A DNA stretch of 64,000 nucleotides, from assembly GCA_029881255.1 (NCBI GenBank), contig JAOUMY010000001.1, positions 372,001-436,000 of the forward strand. The letters run 5' to 3'. The notes under the pieces are model-generated. The model saw only the letters and a program-made list of their open reading frames with translations. It was not told the DNA's origin and did no database searches. This document shows, in pieces, positions 17,338 to 25,748 of the stretch. A program made the position numbers and the translations under genes. How positions within the stretch are numbered: the stretch's first letter is position 1; each line of letters begins with the position of its first letter. This DNA comes from Gammaproteobacteria bacterium. GTDB taxonomy: Bacteria > Pseudomonadota > Gammaproteobacteria > S012-40.

Positions 17338-18183
17338 TTACGGTTTATTCAGCCCTAAAAGCGATAGAAGTCCATCAAGTCCACCAAGATTAATCATGCA
17401 CCCCGCTTCTTGCTGCACTTTAGGCTTTGCGTGGTACGCGACTCCGAGGCCCGCAACTGACATCATCTTCAAATCGTTTGCGCCGTCTCCTACAGCCATA
17501 GCTTGTCGCGTAGAGATACCCAGCTCCGCACAAAGGGTTTCGAGATATTGCTGCTTAACGGCGGCATCGACAATCTGTCCATTAACCGAACCACATAAAT
17601 GACCTTCTTCAATTTTTAGCTCATTGGCACGCGAATAATCGAGACGATATTTTTCCATAAGCTTACTAGTGAAATAGGTGAAACCTCCGGAAACCAGCGC
17701 AAACTTAATATCGTGATTTTTCAAACCGGCTAACATCACTTCCGCACCAGAGTTAAGTCGGAGCCTTTCCGCGAACACGGTATTCAACACATCCACTGAC
17801 AACCCTTTGAGTAAAGCCACGCGCTGAGTCAATGACTGCGCGAAATCCAACTCACCTCGCATAGCTGCCTCAGTGACAGCTGAAACTTGTGCTTTTTTTC
17901 CTGCGAAATCTGCTATCTCGTCAATACACTCGATGTTAATAAAGGTCGAATCCATGTCTGAAATCACCAGCTTTACCTCAGCGGGATCAAATTCCTCTGG
18001 CAGATAATTGAAGTCAGCACCAACTTCCCTGGATAAACTCATCAATTCGTGGTGGTCTAGCAAGTTTTCACCATCGAATTCACAAAAACTGTTGTGCGTT
18101 GAGATATGCAATGCGCGTATTCGAGAATCGATGAGTTCTATTTTGTCTTCTCCGGGACGCGCATCAAGAATATATTTATACAT
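17338..18183 (-). CDS. serB: Phosphoserine phosphatase SerB
   Basis: The last step of serine synthesis. The HAD-fold catalytic domain starts near residue 70 with the nucleophile motif DMDST (residues about 77-81), then SGGFTYF (motif II) and GDGANDLKM (motif III/IV). The N-terminal 65 residues are a shortened regulatory region. The start at 18183 has AAGG 9 bases upstream. At 281 residues it is a little shorter than SerB of E. coli (322). It converges on trmB with only a 5-base gap. Confidence 0.95.
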   Translation of the reverse strand: MYKYILDARPGEDKIELIDSRIRALHISTHNSFCEFDGENLLDHHELMSLSREVGADFNYLPEEFDPAEVKLVISDMDSTFINIECIDEIADFAGKKAQVSAVTEAAMRGELDFAQSLTQRVALLKGLSVDVLNTVFAERLRLNSGAEVMLAGLKNHDIKFALVSGGFTYFTSKLMEKYRLDYSRANELKIEEGHLCGSVNGQIVDAAVKQQYLETLCAELGISTRQAMAVGDGANDLKMMSVAGLGVAYHAKPKVQQEAGCMINLGGLDGLLSLLGLNKP

Positions 18184-18260
18184 TAATTAAACCTTTTGAA
18201 TAAGCAACCACTAATATGCCTGTTTTTCACCTAATTTTGGGGGTTTTAACGCCTGTAAGG

Positions 18261-18289
18261 TTGCCCTTATCTGATAACAATGTTATTAA
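18261..18289 (+). promoter_or_regulatory. Candidate promoter and operator dyad of the binding-protein gene
   Basis: TTGCCC (-35) and TATTAA (-10, 18284-18289) are separated by 17 bases, upstream of the solute-binding protein start at 18398. A perfect 13-base dyad, ATAACA-A-TGTTAT (18274-18286), overlaps the spacer and the -10 element, where a repressor could act. Both matches are moderate; the dyad is exact. Confidence 0.35.
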
Positions 18290-18397
18290 TCTTGTTCGAT
18301 ATGCGAGGGGAGAAGCTTAGCATATCCGGAATACCTAAATAATAATCATGGACCGAATTCAAATAGAACGCTATCAAAACCTAAAGAGGGAAACACT

Positions 18398-19366
18398 ATG
18401 AAATTCGTGAACACTGTCGCCTTGACTGCGGTTGCTGTCGGCCTCGCAATGGGTAGTGCCTTTGCATCTGACAAAAAAGACGATGCAGGTCATGGTCATG
18501 ACTATCGTACCTTCCACGTTGATGGCAAGATCGAGTATGGTGACATTGCAGACTCCTATAGTTCAGATCTGGTCATGTATCTTGCTGGAAATCAGTTCAT
18601 GGTTATGGAAGATCTGATCAAGGATTTTCAGAAAAAGAATCCTGATATCAAAACTGTTTACGTGGAGACCATTCCACCGGGACAAATCCTGAAAGGTCAA
18701 ATCCTCAAGCAGGGTGAGATCAATGGTCAAAAGACTTCTATGACACCTGACCTATATGCAAGTGTTCGAGATGCTCATCTGAAGAAACTAAATGAAAAGA
18801 ACAAAATGGATGGCAAGTATATTATCTACACGCACAACAAGCTTGAGCTGATGGTTGCCAAAGGTAATCCTAAGAAGATCATGGGACCAAAAGATCTTGG
18901 CCGCGATGACATCGTTCAGTCTCACCCTAACCCACTTACCGAAGGCATCTTCAAATTCTACGGATCAGAAATGCTGAAAGACCTGGATCTTCACGCCAAG
19001 GTTACCGGTGGAAAGGAATGTAAAGGCTGTTGGGCGGTTGAAGGTAAAACCTGGTTTACTTCACGTCACCACCGTGAAACACCACACCGCATTGAAAATG
19101 GTGAAGCAGATGTTGGTATTGTATGGACAACGGAAATCAAAGAAGCTGTTGACGCTGGCCGCCCGATCGAAGGCGTAGCGATTCCTGCTCCATACAACAA
19201 AGAAGACAAAGTCGGTTATGCCATCGGCATCCTGAAGGAAGCGAAAAACAAAAAGAATGCGCAAACTTTCGTTGACTATCTGAAAACTGATGATGCGCAA
19301 AACATTTATGCCAAGTACGGCTTTATCAAGGCATCCAAGGCTGACCTGACAGAGCGCAACCTCTAA
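18398..19366 (+). CDS. Orphan periplasmic solute-binding protein, ModA-like
   Basis: A 322-residue periplasmic binding protein with a clear signal peptide (about 1-24, ending SAFASD). The two-lobed fold resembles the molybdate/sulfate-type family: an early GNQFMVMEDLIKDFQKKNPD lobe, then a YTHNKLELMVAKGNP hinge and ENGEADVGIVWTTE before a C-terminal AQTFVDYLKTDDAQNIYAKYGF. The mature N terminus is His-rich (HGHDYRTFH). A CKGC pair with nearby SRHHRETPH could bind metal or heme. There is no permease or ATPase gene beside it. It is framed by its own promoter region and a very strong terminator, suggesting high, separate expression. The ligand is unknown. Confidence 0.85.
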   Translation: MKFVNTVALTAVAVGLAMGSAFASDKKDDAGHGHDYRTFHVDGKIEYGDIADSYSSDLVMYLAGNQFMVMEDLIKDFQKKNPDIKTVYVETIPPGQILKGQILKQGEINGQKTSMTPDLYASVRDAHLKKLNEKNKMDGKYIIYTHNKLELMVAKGNPKKIMGPKDLGRDDIVQSHPNPLTEGIFKFYGSEMLKDLDLHAKVTGGKECKGCWAVEGKTWFTSRHHRETPHRIENGEADVGIVWTTEIKEAVDAGRPIEGVAIPAPYNKEDKVGYAIGILKEAKNKKNAQTFVDYLKTDDAQNIYAKYGFIKASKADLTERNL

Positions 19367-19390
19367 ATATAGCCAAGTCATTCTCACTAA

Positions 19391-19420
19391 AAGGCGGGCT
19401 CTTAAGAGCCCGCCTTTTTT
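19391..19420 (+). terminator. Strong intrinsic terminator of the binding-protein gene
   Basis: A fully self-complementary 22-base stem (GGCGGGCTCTT/AAGAGCCCGCC, 19393-19414) preceded by A and followed by six T. It closes the monocistronic unit. Confidence 0.92.
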
Positions 19421-19488
19421 ATACACGCTTGTTTAAGCATGAGTGTATCCCTATAATTTGCCGAACAGATCTTCAATTTATCGTTAAA

Positions 19489-20295
19489 ATGATCAGTTCA
19501 ATAAAAAACCTAACCGAATCAAGAATTTTTCAGAATTTCATCGTTGTAGTAATACTATTTAACGCTGCCATTATCGGTATGGAAACCTATCCGGGAGTAC
19601 GCCAACAATGGGGGATGGTATTACACTGGTCAGATGCACTATGTCTTAGCATCTTTGTCATAGAGATTATTCTCAAGCTACTTGCATGCGGTTCACGTCC
19701 TCAGGACTATTTTCGAAATGGCTGGAATCTCTTTGACTTCATAATCGTCGCCGCCGCCTTTGTACCGGGCCTGCAAAGCCAGACGACCATACTTCGTCTT
19801 ATTCGTTTATTACGTGTCCTTCGACTACTCTCAGCAATGCCGAGTTTACAAATCATGGTAACCGCCTTGTTGCATAGCATTCCCCGCATTGCGCAAATGG
19901 CCCTGTTATCCAGTCTTTTGTTTTATGTCTATGCAGTAGTAGGAAACACCTTGTTTGCCGAGCATGATCCTAAACATTGGGGCACGCTACACATATCGCT
20001 ATTAAGCCTGTTCAGAACTCTAACGCTTGAGGACTGGACCGACCTGATGTATACAGGAATGGAACTATACTCCTGGTCCTGGATCTATTTTGTCAGCTTT
20101 GTATTGCTGGCAACATTCGTTATATTCAACATGCTCATCGGCATAATTCTAGGCAGCATGGAAGAAGCGCGTGCCGTAGTTGAAGCGGAAAATAAGACAG
20201 AAGAAGAAAGAAACATCGACAATAAGCTCAACGCCATACGCGAAGCCCTTGATGGCATTGAGGATCATCTGAAAAAAATAGAAAACCGAAAGTGA
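19489..20295 (+). CDS. Voltage-gated ion channel of the bacterial NaChBac type
   Basis: A single-repeat (six-helix) tetrameric cation channel of 268 residues, start at the ATG 19489 because an upstream in-frame start (19429) would put charged residues before S1. S4 carries four arginines three residues apart (R103, R106, R109, R112 in LRLIRLLRVLRLL). The pore helix and filter read TLEDWTD (169-175), then S6 (FVLLATFVIFNMLIGIIL) and a C-terminal coiled coil. NaChBac and NavAb sodium channels have TLESW; engineered calcium-selective NavAb variants have aspartates at the fourth and seventh filter positions, as here. The stop overlaps the start of the next gene (GTGA). Confidence 0.93.
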   Translation: MISSIKNLTESRIFQNFIVVVILFNAAIIGMETYPGVRQQWGMVLHWSDALCLSIFVIEIILKLLACGSRPQDYFRNGWNLFDFIIVAAAFVPGLQSQTTILRLIRLLRVLRLLSAMPSLQIMVTALLHSIPRIAQMALLSSLLFYVYAVVGNTLFAEHDPKHWGTLHISLLSLFRTLTLEDWTDLMYTGMELYSWSWIYFVSFVLLATFVIFNMLIGIILGSMEEARAVVEAENKTEEERNIDNKLNAIREALDGIEDHLKKIENRK

Positions 20296-21152
20296 ATGCC
20301 AAACCCCACTTCTATCTTTCGAAGCTCTTCAAGATAATAACGCTTGTTGCCTTGTGCACCAATTCTGCCCTAGCGTATGCCGAAACCAAAAAGCATATCC
20401 AACACATAGAGCCTCTTAGCTGGAAGGATATGGAAAACGTGTTCTTTTTGGAAAGCCGCGGCAACATGATAGACATAATACGCAACCTACCAAAAGACTT
20501 TCCTAAAATACGAAATGCCAACAAGCGAAAAAAACTCTTCATACTTGGCCTGCTACCAATTGTCGAACAGGAAAATCTTCGAATCCGCGAGCAGCGTAAT
20601 TTGATCAAACTTTTTCTCAAAGACGATCACTGGCCACAAGTCGGCGACAGAAAACAATGGCTAAACCATGCAGTTAAACGTTACCGAATAAACACCGCTA
20701 TTCCAGCAAAAATCAAACAACAGCTACTCCTAAAAGTAGATGAAATTCCAGCACCGCTTGTCATTGCACAAGCAGCCTTAGAAAGCGGCTGGGGCACATC
20801 TCGCTTCGCGCTGGAAGGTAATAGCTTGTTTGGCCAATGGACGTTTGCTGAATCAACGGGTTTAGTTCCAGAAGAGCGAGAAGACGGCGAAACTCATCGC
20901 GTCAAGGCATTTAACAACATTAGCGAATCTGTGCGTGCGTATATGCAGAATATTAACACCCATCATGCATATAGGGAGCTACGCAATATGCGCCAGAATA
21001 TGCGTAAACAATTTTCTCCACTGGATTCATACAAACTTGCGTCAGGACTTAATCGCTATTCCCAAATGGGGGACCGTTACGTACGTGAGTTGCGCAGCAT
21101 CATGAATAGCGATGTTATGATGCGCATCCTTACTCAGGATACTGAGGATTGA
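20292..21152 (+). CDS. Bax-like glucosaminidase-domain protein
   Basis: A secreted or membrane-anchored putative peptidoglycan hydrolase, 286 residues, start GTG at 20292 overlapping the channel stop by four bases. An N-terminal signal (IITLVALCTNSALAYA) is followed by a helical region and, from about residue 145, the glucosaminidase-type domain: PAPLVIAQAALESGWGTSRFALEGNSLFGQWTF with the catalytic Glu in ALESGWG, and RVKAFNNISESVRAYMQNINTH. This is the pattern of Bax of E. coli. Its 3' end overlaps the converging deacetylase gene by 23 bases. The coupling to an ion channel is unusual. Confidence 0.9.
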   Translation: MNAKPHFYLSKLFKIITLVALCTNSALAYAETKKHIQHIEPLSWKDMENVFFLESRGNMIDIIRNLPKDFPKIRNANKRKKLFILGLLPIVEQENLRIREQRNLIKLFLKDDHWPQVGDRKQWLNHAVKRYRINTAIPAKIKQQLLLKVDEIPAPLVIAQAALESGWGTSRFALEGNSLFGQWTFAESTGLVPEEREDGETHRVKAFNNISESVRAYMQNINTHHAYRELRNMRQNMRKQFSPLDSYKLASGLNRYSQMGDRYVRELRSIMNSDVMMRILTQDTED

Positions 21153-22206
21153 TCCAAAGATGGCTATACCAGTAATAACGCAGATTTTCTGGCGATGGCA
21201 TAGTGCAGTTATAACGAAATCTGCGCGAACGAAAAGTGTGAGTCGCGCTAATACTTATAGAAAATTTTTCGCTACTTTTCTTAACATCTACATCAATTTC
21301 ACCCGCGCCGCTGGCAAAACAACGGAGTCTCTCACTGGCAAAATTTGTCGCAGGAAGAGAGAAATTCATTGTAGGCGGCTTATCCTGTGTCCACAAAGTA
21401 TCTGACGGAAACATCTCTCTCGGATTAAACGCCATACTCAAGGCCTTCTCTTTAAACGCTTTCACATCAGAAAAATATTCAGATACTGGAAACCTTGGTA
21501 GAAAACCAAAATCACTTTCGCGATTAAACGCTCCTGAATGCTGTCCAAAACCTGTATATCCCAATTCTGTCACCAATACGGCAAGTGCCGGAGAAAATTC
21601 ACCATAGGGATATGCAAACAGCGTCGGGCGTACACCAAGTTTTTCTTCAATACGAGATTGCGCCCGCTCAATATCATCGGTTACGCGTCTACGCCATGCA
21701 GACTGTTCTTCTTTCCAGGGTATCAAATGATTATGGGAAGCCGAGTGATTCCCCACACGCATCCCAGCTGCAACCATTTCAGCAATCTGCTCCCAACGCA
21801 TATAATTCCTATACGCTTTATCAACATGATCAGTGGAAACAAACAAAGTAAACGGTATATTTCTTTTCTTAAGTTCTGGCCATGCATGGGTGTATACGGA
21901 CAAGTATGCATCATCCACTGTAATCGCGACGGTTCTATCCGGAATTGGTTTCCCGGCTTTCATATACGAAACAATCTGTTCAAGTGAAAAGAACGTGAAT
22001 TTTTCTTTTTCCAATAAATCGAGCTGTGCGATAAAGTCCTGCATTCGCGTATTGGTGCTTGGCAACGTGGTTTCACCAAATCGATGATAGATGAATACTA
22101 CCGCACTATTGTCAGGATGACTGGCAATCTCAGCCTTAGCGCTTATTCCACACGCACTCAACATAAAAATAATAATTAGCCGAGTTAACAACGCTAATCT
22201 TCCCAT
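21130..22206 (-). CDS. Polysaccharide deacetylase family lipoprotein
   Basis: A NodB-homology carbohydrate esterase, 358 residues from the ATG at 22206. That start gives a textbook lipoprotein signal (MGRLALLTRLIIIFMLSAC) with an AGG 7 bases upstream; ATG at 22230 is an alternative. The catalytic motifs are AVFIYHRFGE, ITVDDAY (metal-binding Asp pair) and HSASHNHL (His ligands), then FAYPYGEFS. Beyond residue 260 lies a C-terminal domain of about 90 residues with no recognised signature. It could deacetylate a cell-surface or exopolysaccharide. It overlaps the Bax-like gene tail to tail. Confidence 0.9.
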   Translation of the reverse strand: MGRLALLTRLIIIFMLSACGISAKAEIASHPDNSAVVFIYHRFGETTLPSTNTRMQDFIAQLDLLEKEKFTFFSLEQIVSYMKAGKPIPDRTVAITVDDAYLSVYTHAWPELKKRNIPFTLFVSTDHVDKAYRNYMRWEQIAEMVAAGMRVGNHSASHNHLIPWKEEQSAWRRRVTDDIERAQSRIEEKLGVRPTLFAYPYGEFSPALAVLVTELGYTGFGQHSGAFNRESDFGFLPRFPVSEYFSDVKAFKEKALSMAFNPREMFPSDTLWTQDKPPTMNFSLPATNFASERLRCFASGAGEIDVDVKKSSEKFSISISATHTFRSRRFRYNCTMPSPENLRYYWYSHLWINPQYPE

Positions 22207-22299
22207 TAAACAACCTGCGAAGCCATACATGGTATTTTTTTGTCCTTTCGTCGTATAGACTAACACAACCGAATCCAAATCATTTCATGAGGCTAGCCC

Positions 22300-22704
22300 G
22301 TGTTCACTGTAGAAACTGTTGTCGTTAGCGCACTACTATATGTATTGATGTTAGTTGCGTTTCGCTTTCCTCATATAAGACTATTCCACATCGGCACAAT
22401 GTCTAGCGTAATGTTGTTTGACTTACTCATGCCTTTTTATCTCTACTTAAACCGTGACTGGAAGGAACGTCTCATCGACGGAGGGGAGATATTTTCGTTT
22501 CTGATCTGGATGCATTTTGGCGTAGTGCTAACCTTGTATGCCTTATACATCATGCAGATCATAGAAGGGCGCAAGATCCTGCGCGGAAAAAACAAGGTAC
22601 GAGAGTCACACCGCAATCTCGGCAAAGGAATATTATTGGTAAGGTTTATAGTCGTATTCAGTGGCGCCTTACTTTATGAACCGGAACAAACACCACAGGT
22701 ATAA
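22300..22704 (+). CDS. Small multi-helix membrane protein, possibly DUF420-like
   Basis: A 134-residue membrane protein with about four hydrophobic segments (VVSALLYVLMLVAF, SSVMLFDLLMPFYLYL, IWMHFGVVLTLYALYIMQI, GILLVRFIVVFSGALL). The start is GTG at 22300 with GAGG 7 bases upstream. Histidines near helix ends and the closing pattern HRNLGKGILLVRFIVVFSGALLY recall DUF420/CtaM-like proteins, but this resemblance is loose. It starts close to the deacetylase gene, divergently, and ends in a bidirectional terminator shared with prkB. Function unknown. Confidence 0.65.
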   Translation: MFTVETVVVSALLYVLMLVAFRFPHIRLFHIGTMSSVMLFDLLMPFYLYLNRDWKERLIDGGEIFSFLIWMHFGVVLTLYALYIMQIIEGRKILRGKNKVRESHRNLGKGILLVRFIVVFSGALLYEPEQTPQV

Positions 22705-22731
22705 AAAAAGCCCGCTTTCGCGGGCTTTTTT
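22703..22731. terminator. Bidirectional intrinsic terminator
   Basis: Stem AGCCCGC/GCGGGCT with loop TTTC, flanked by seven A on the left and six T on the right, between the converging membrane-protein gene and the phosphoribulokinase gene. It overlaps the stop codon of the former by two bases. Confidence 0.9.
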
Positions 22732-22732
22732 G

Positions 22733-23611
22733 TCACGCCTTGCGCTTCTTCTCGATCAAATCGTGAATCATAGGCGTCAAAATCAACTCCATTGCGAATC
22801 CCATCTTTCCACCTGGAACCACGATAGTATTGGGACGTGACATAAATGAACCATCTATCATGTTCAACAAATAGGGAAAATCTACTCGTTGTGGTTGACG
22901 GAAACGAATCACAATAAAACTTTCATCAGGCGTAGGAATATCACGCGCGATGAAAGGATTCGATGTATCCACCGTCGGTACACGCTGGAAATTAACATGC
23001 GTACGTGAAAATTGCGGAGTAACGTAACTGATGTAATCAGGCATACGACGCAGAATGGTGTCAACAATTGCCTCTGCTGAATAACCGCGTTGCGCATTGT
23101 CGCGGTGAATTTTCTGTATCCACTCCAGGTTGACGATAGGCACTACGCCGACCAGAAGATCGACGTGTTTGGCCACGTCCACGTCACCTGCAACCACACC
23201 ACCGTGTAAGCCTTCATAGAACAACAAATCAGTACCAGAAGGAATGTCTTCCCATGGCGTAAATTCACCTGGGCTCAGATTCAGACTCTTATAGGGAACG
23301 GCTTCCTCTTCACTATGCAGATACTTACGAGTCTGCCCACCACCTGTCTTACCGTAATGCTTAAACAGCTCTTCCAGTTTGTCGAACACATTACCTTCTG
23401 GACCAAAGTGGCTCAGAATCTTGCCTTCGTTCTGGAACTTGGCAATTGCCTCTTTCATTTCCGCACGGTTGTAACGATGGAAACTATCACCTTCCACAAC
23501 CACAGGGTTTATACCTTCGCGACGAAAAATGTGCTCAAAGGCATTTTTAACAGTCGTTGTGCCTGCGCCGGATGAGCCCGTGACGGCAACAACAGGATGT
23601 TTAACTGACAT
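22733..23611 (-). CDS. prkB: Phosphoribulokinase, class I
   Basis: It phosphorylates ribulose 5-phosphate to ribulose 1,5-bisphosphate, the acceptor of CO2 in the Calvin cycle. The 292-residue protein has the proteobacterial form: P-loop GSSGAGTTT (residues 12-20), VEGDSFHRY, GPEGNVFDKLEELF, the Walker B-like LLFYEGLHGG, and HRDNAQRGYS. The short class I length, without the extra regulatory cysteine pair of plants, fits chemoautotrophs. No other Calvin gene is nearby except rpiA, which starts at 63.7 kb and is not linked. The gene is alone, with a 200-base leader. Confidence 0.95.
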   Translation of the reverse strand: MSVKHPVVAVTGSSGAGTTTVKNAFEHIFRREGINPVVVEGDSFHRYNRAEMKEAIAKFQNEGKILSHFGPEGNVFDKLEELFKHYGKTGGGQTRKYLHSEEEAVPYKSLNLSPGEFTPWEDIPSGTDLLFYEGLHGGVVAGDVDVAKHVDLLVGVVPIVNLEWIQKIHRDNAQRGYSAEAIVDTILRRMPDYISYVTPQFSRTHVNFQRVPTVDTSNPFIARDIPTPDESFIVIRFRQPQRVDFPYLLNMIDGSFMSRPNTIVVPGGKMGFAMELILTPMIHDLIEKKRKA

Positions 23612-23812
23612 ATTTCACTCCTCAGTTCTAAAAACCGACTCAAAACGAGGCCTTCCCCGCGCAGGGAATACCTCAAATATTCAACTGGAACGCAGTCATA
23701 CCCCTTTGTTTTTCATAATAATTAACCCTGTTCTGGCGGGAATACAGGGTCTATGAGGGGCAAAAACGGATAAATGCGGCCCGCAAAAAGGGCTAAATTA
23801 TACCCTAAGATT

Positions 23813-25081
23813 TTAATTTGAAGCCAGAATCGAGCTTAGTTGCGCCAAAAGCGCCTGGCTAGCACCTCGGTGCTGCGCCACAATTTCCTTTCCACGCTCC
23901 CCCATTTGCTCTGCTTCTTCGGCGTTATTCAAAAGCCTGACCACCGCTTCTGACAGAGTGACACTGTCACTAACCTCTCGCAACGCCTTTTTTTCCTTAA
24001 ACAACTTGGCCACATCGGCAAGATTACGGGTATAGGGTCCGGTGATAATCGGCTTTGCCCACAATGCAGCCTCGATGATGTTATGTCCACCTACCGGTAC
24101 CAGGCTACCACCTACAAATACGACGTCTGCCACACCGTAAAACCAGGATAGCTCACCTATCGAATCTAGCAGAAAGACCTGTACATCCTTGCCACAACTC
24201 AGTTGTTCACTTCGCCTTTGAACTTTATAACCTCCCTCTTTGAGTAATTCGCTTACTTCGTCAAAGCGCTCAGGGTGACGCGGTGCAATAACAAGTAAAA
24301 CATCTTCATTGTGTTGGCGCACCAATTCCAACGCTTTTAAAACAATAAGCTCTTCCTGTTCGCGTGTGCTGGCTGCCAACCAGATCTTTCGTTCATGACC
24401 AAAATTGTTACTCGCCTCTCCGGCTAATTTCTGCGCGCCATCATCCAGGGCGACGTCAAACTTGAGATTGCCGCACACTTCTAACTTGTCCGGTTCAACA
24501 CCGATACCGAGAAAGCGTTGATAATCGGTATCGCTTTGACAGCAGATCCGCTGGACCTTATTTAGTGCTGGTAAAAACAGCGGTGCAAATCGACGGTAAC
24601 GCACTGTGCTGCGATCCGATAAACGGGCATTGGCGAGAAGAATGGGGATTCCGTTTTGCGAACAGCGCTGGTAAAAATTTGGCCAAATTTCGGTTTCCAT
24701 AAAGACCGCAATATGCGGTTGAAAGGTCGCGCAGAAACGTGCCGCGGCTCCCGGCAAGTCGATAGGCAAGAGCACGCTATCCACATCCTCACCCATCACT
24801 TCACGCACTCTAGCCCTGCCAGTAGGACTGGTATTACTTATCAGCAAACGATAATCCGGAAACGCCTTCATCAAATCACGGATAAATGGTAACGCTGCCT
24901 GAAACTCACCAACCGAAGCCGCGTGCAGCCAAATACGTTTTTGCGCAATTGGCGTGCGAAAACCTCCCAGGTAGGCAGCCCAGTTTGATCGATAGAGCGG
25001 ATTTTTAACTCCTCGCCACAGAATATGCACAAAAAGAACAGGAAGTAGCATTCGCATCAGAAAGGAATAGAGATGACGCAC
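23813..25081 (-). CDS. waaA: 3-deoxy-D-manno-octulosonic acid (Kdo) transferase
   Basis: It transfers Kdo from CMP-Kdo to lipid IVA in lipid A-core synthesis at the inner membrane. The protein (422 residues) shows the N-terminal anchor helix (LPVLFVHILWRG), WLHAASVGEFQAALPFI, ISNTSPTGRARV, FMETEIWPNFY with the catalytic Glu, then AASTREQEELIVLKA and VGGSLVPVGGHNIIEAA. Start GTG 25081 is chosen because AAGG lies 7 bases upstream and the alignment with the E. coli N terminus fits; a TTG at 25087 overlaps the upstream gene. It follows the PAP2 gene directly. Confidence 0.96.
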   Translation of the reverse strand: MRHLYSFLMRMLLPVLFVHILWRGVKNPLYRSNWAAYLGGFRTPIAQKRIWLHAASVGEFQAALPFIRDLMKAFPDYRLLISNTSPTGRARVREVMGEDVDSVLLPIDLPGAAARFCATFQPHIAVFMETEIWPNFYQRCSQNGIPILLANARLSDRSTVRYRRFAPLFLPALNKVQRICCQSDTDYQRFLGIGVEPDKLEVCGNLKFDVALDDGAQKLAGEASNNFGHERKIWLAASTREQEELIVLKALELVRQHNEDVLLVIAPRHPERFDEVSELLKEGGYKVQRRSEQLSCGKDVQVFLLDSIGELSWFYGVADVVFVGGSLVPVGGHNIIEAALWAKPIITGPYTRNLADVAKLFKEKKALREVSDSVTLSEAVVRLLNNAEEAEQMGERGKEIVAQHRGASQALLAQLSSILASN

Positions 25082-25083
25082 CC

Positions 25084-25680
25084 TCAAACCTTGACTCGAT
25101 TTTTCCTGGCGCTACCCAGGAGATTTTTGATAGGCCTTATTTGGTGCACTATTGTCGCAAGACACCAACCCATTACTACGCCAAGTGCAGCACCTGCCAA
25201 CACCTGTGTCGGAAAATGCAAGCCAAGATAAATTCGGGAAATGCCAACGCTGGAAGCCAGCACTGCAAATACGAGAAACCAGCGCCAGGACTGAAGAAGC
25301 ACACCCAGAAAAGTCGCCAATAGAAAAAAGTTCAGTGCGTGATTTGAAGGCATCCCATTCGGGCTACCACTACAGGCATGGTGAAAAGGCGATTCCACAG
25401 TATGTACGTTGAGTTCAACCATTTGACAAGGACGCGGTTTCTGCAACTGGTGTTTGAGAAAGTTACCTGTTGCGTCGCCTATACCAATAGAAACTAACAA
25501 AAGCGACCACAACACAAGTGAATATGGCCCGAATCTCTGAAACAAAAGCAATAGAATCACTAAGAGTAAAGGCGCAGCAAACCAGATTTTGTGCGAAACC
25601 CAGCCCATGATTGCATCCAGAAACGGATTAGCAAGCGTATGGTTAAAAAAGAGGAGTAATGTTTCATCCATGGCGTTCAT
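25084..25680 (-). CDS. PAP2-family membrane phosphatase
   Basis: A type 2 phosphatidic acid phosphatase-like enzyme of 198 residues with about five membrane helices. The three active-site motifs are present: KHQLQKPRP, PSNH (in GMPSNHALN) and SRIYLGLHFPTQVLAG. The family dephosphorylates undecaprenyl diphosphate, phosphatidylglycerol phosphate or lipid A (LpxE/LpxF type). Its position directly before waaA, in one transcript, hints at lipid A or undecaprenyl phosphate metabolism. The C terminus is basic (SARKNRVKV). An alternative start ATG lies three codons downstream. Confidence 0.9.
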   Translation of the reverse strand: MNAMDETLLLFFNHTLANPFLDAIMGWVSHKIWFAAPLLLVILLLLFQRFGPYSLVLWSLLLVSIGIGDATGNFLKHQLQKPRPCQMVELNVHTVESPFHHACSGSPNGMPSNHALNFFLLATFLGVLLQSWRWFLVFAVLASSVGISRIYLGLHFPTQVLAGAALGVVMGWCLATIVHQIRPIKNLLGSARKNRVKV

Positions 25681-25748
25681 TCTACCGTAATCAATTAACG
25701 ATTTTCCGTTAAAATAGCGCCATCTATAGCACTGCGAATGTCACCAAA

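Noticed and set aside
23724-23749. ACCCTGT/ACAGGGT inverted repeat upstream of prkB as a terminator of waaA
   Set aside because: The stem is only seven pairs with a 12-base loop, and the following sequence on the minus strand is TTAATTATT rather than a T run.
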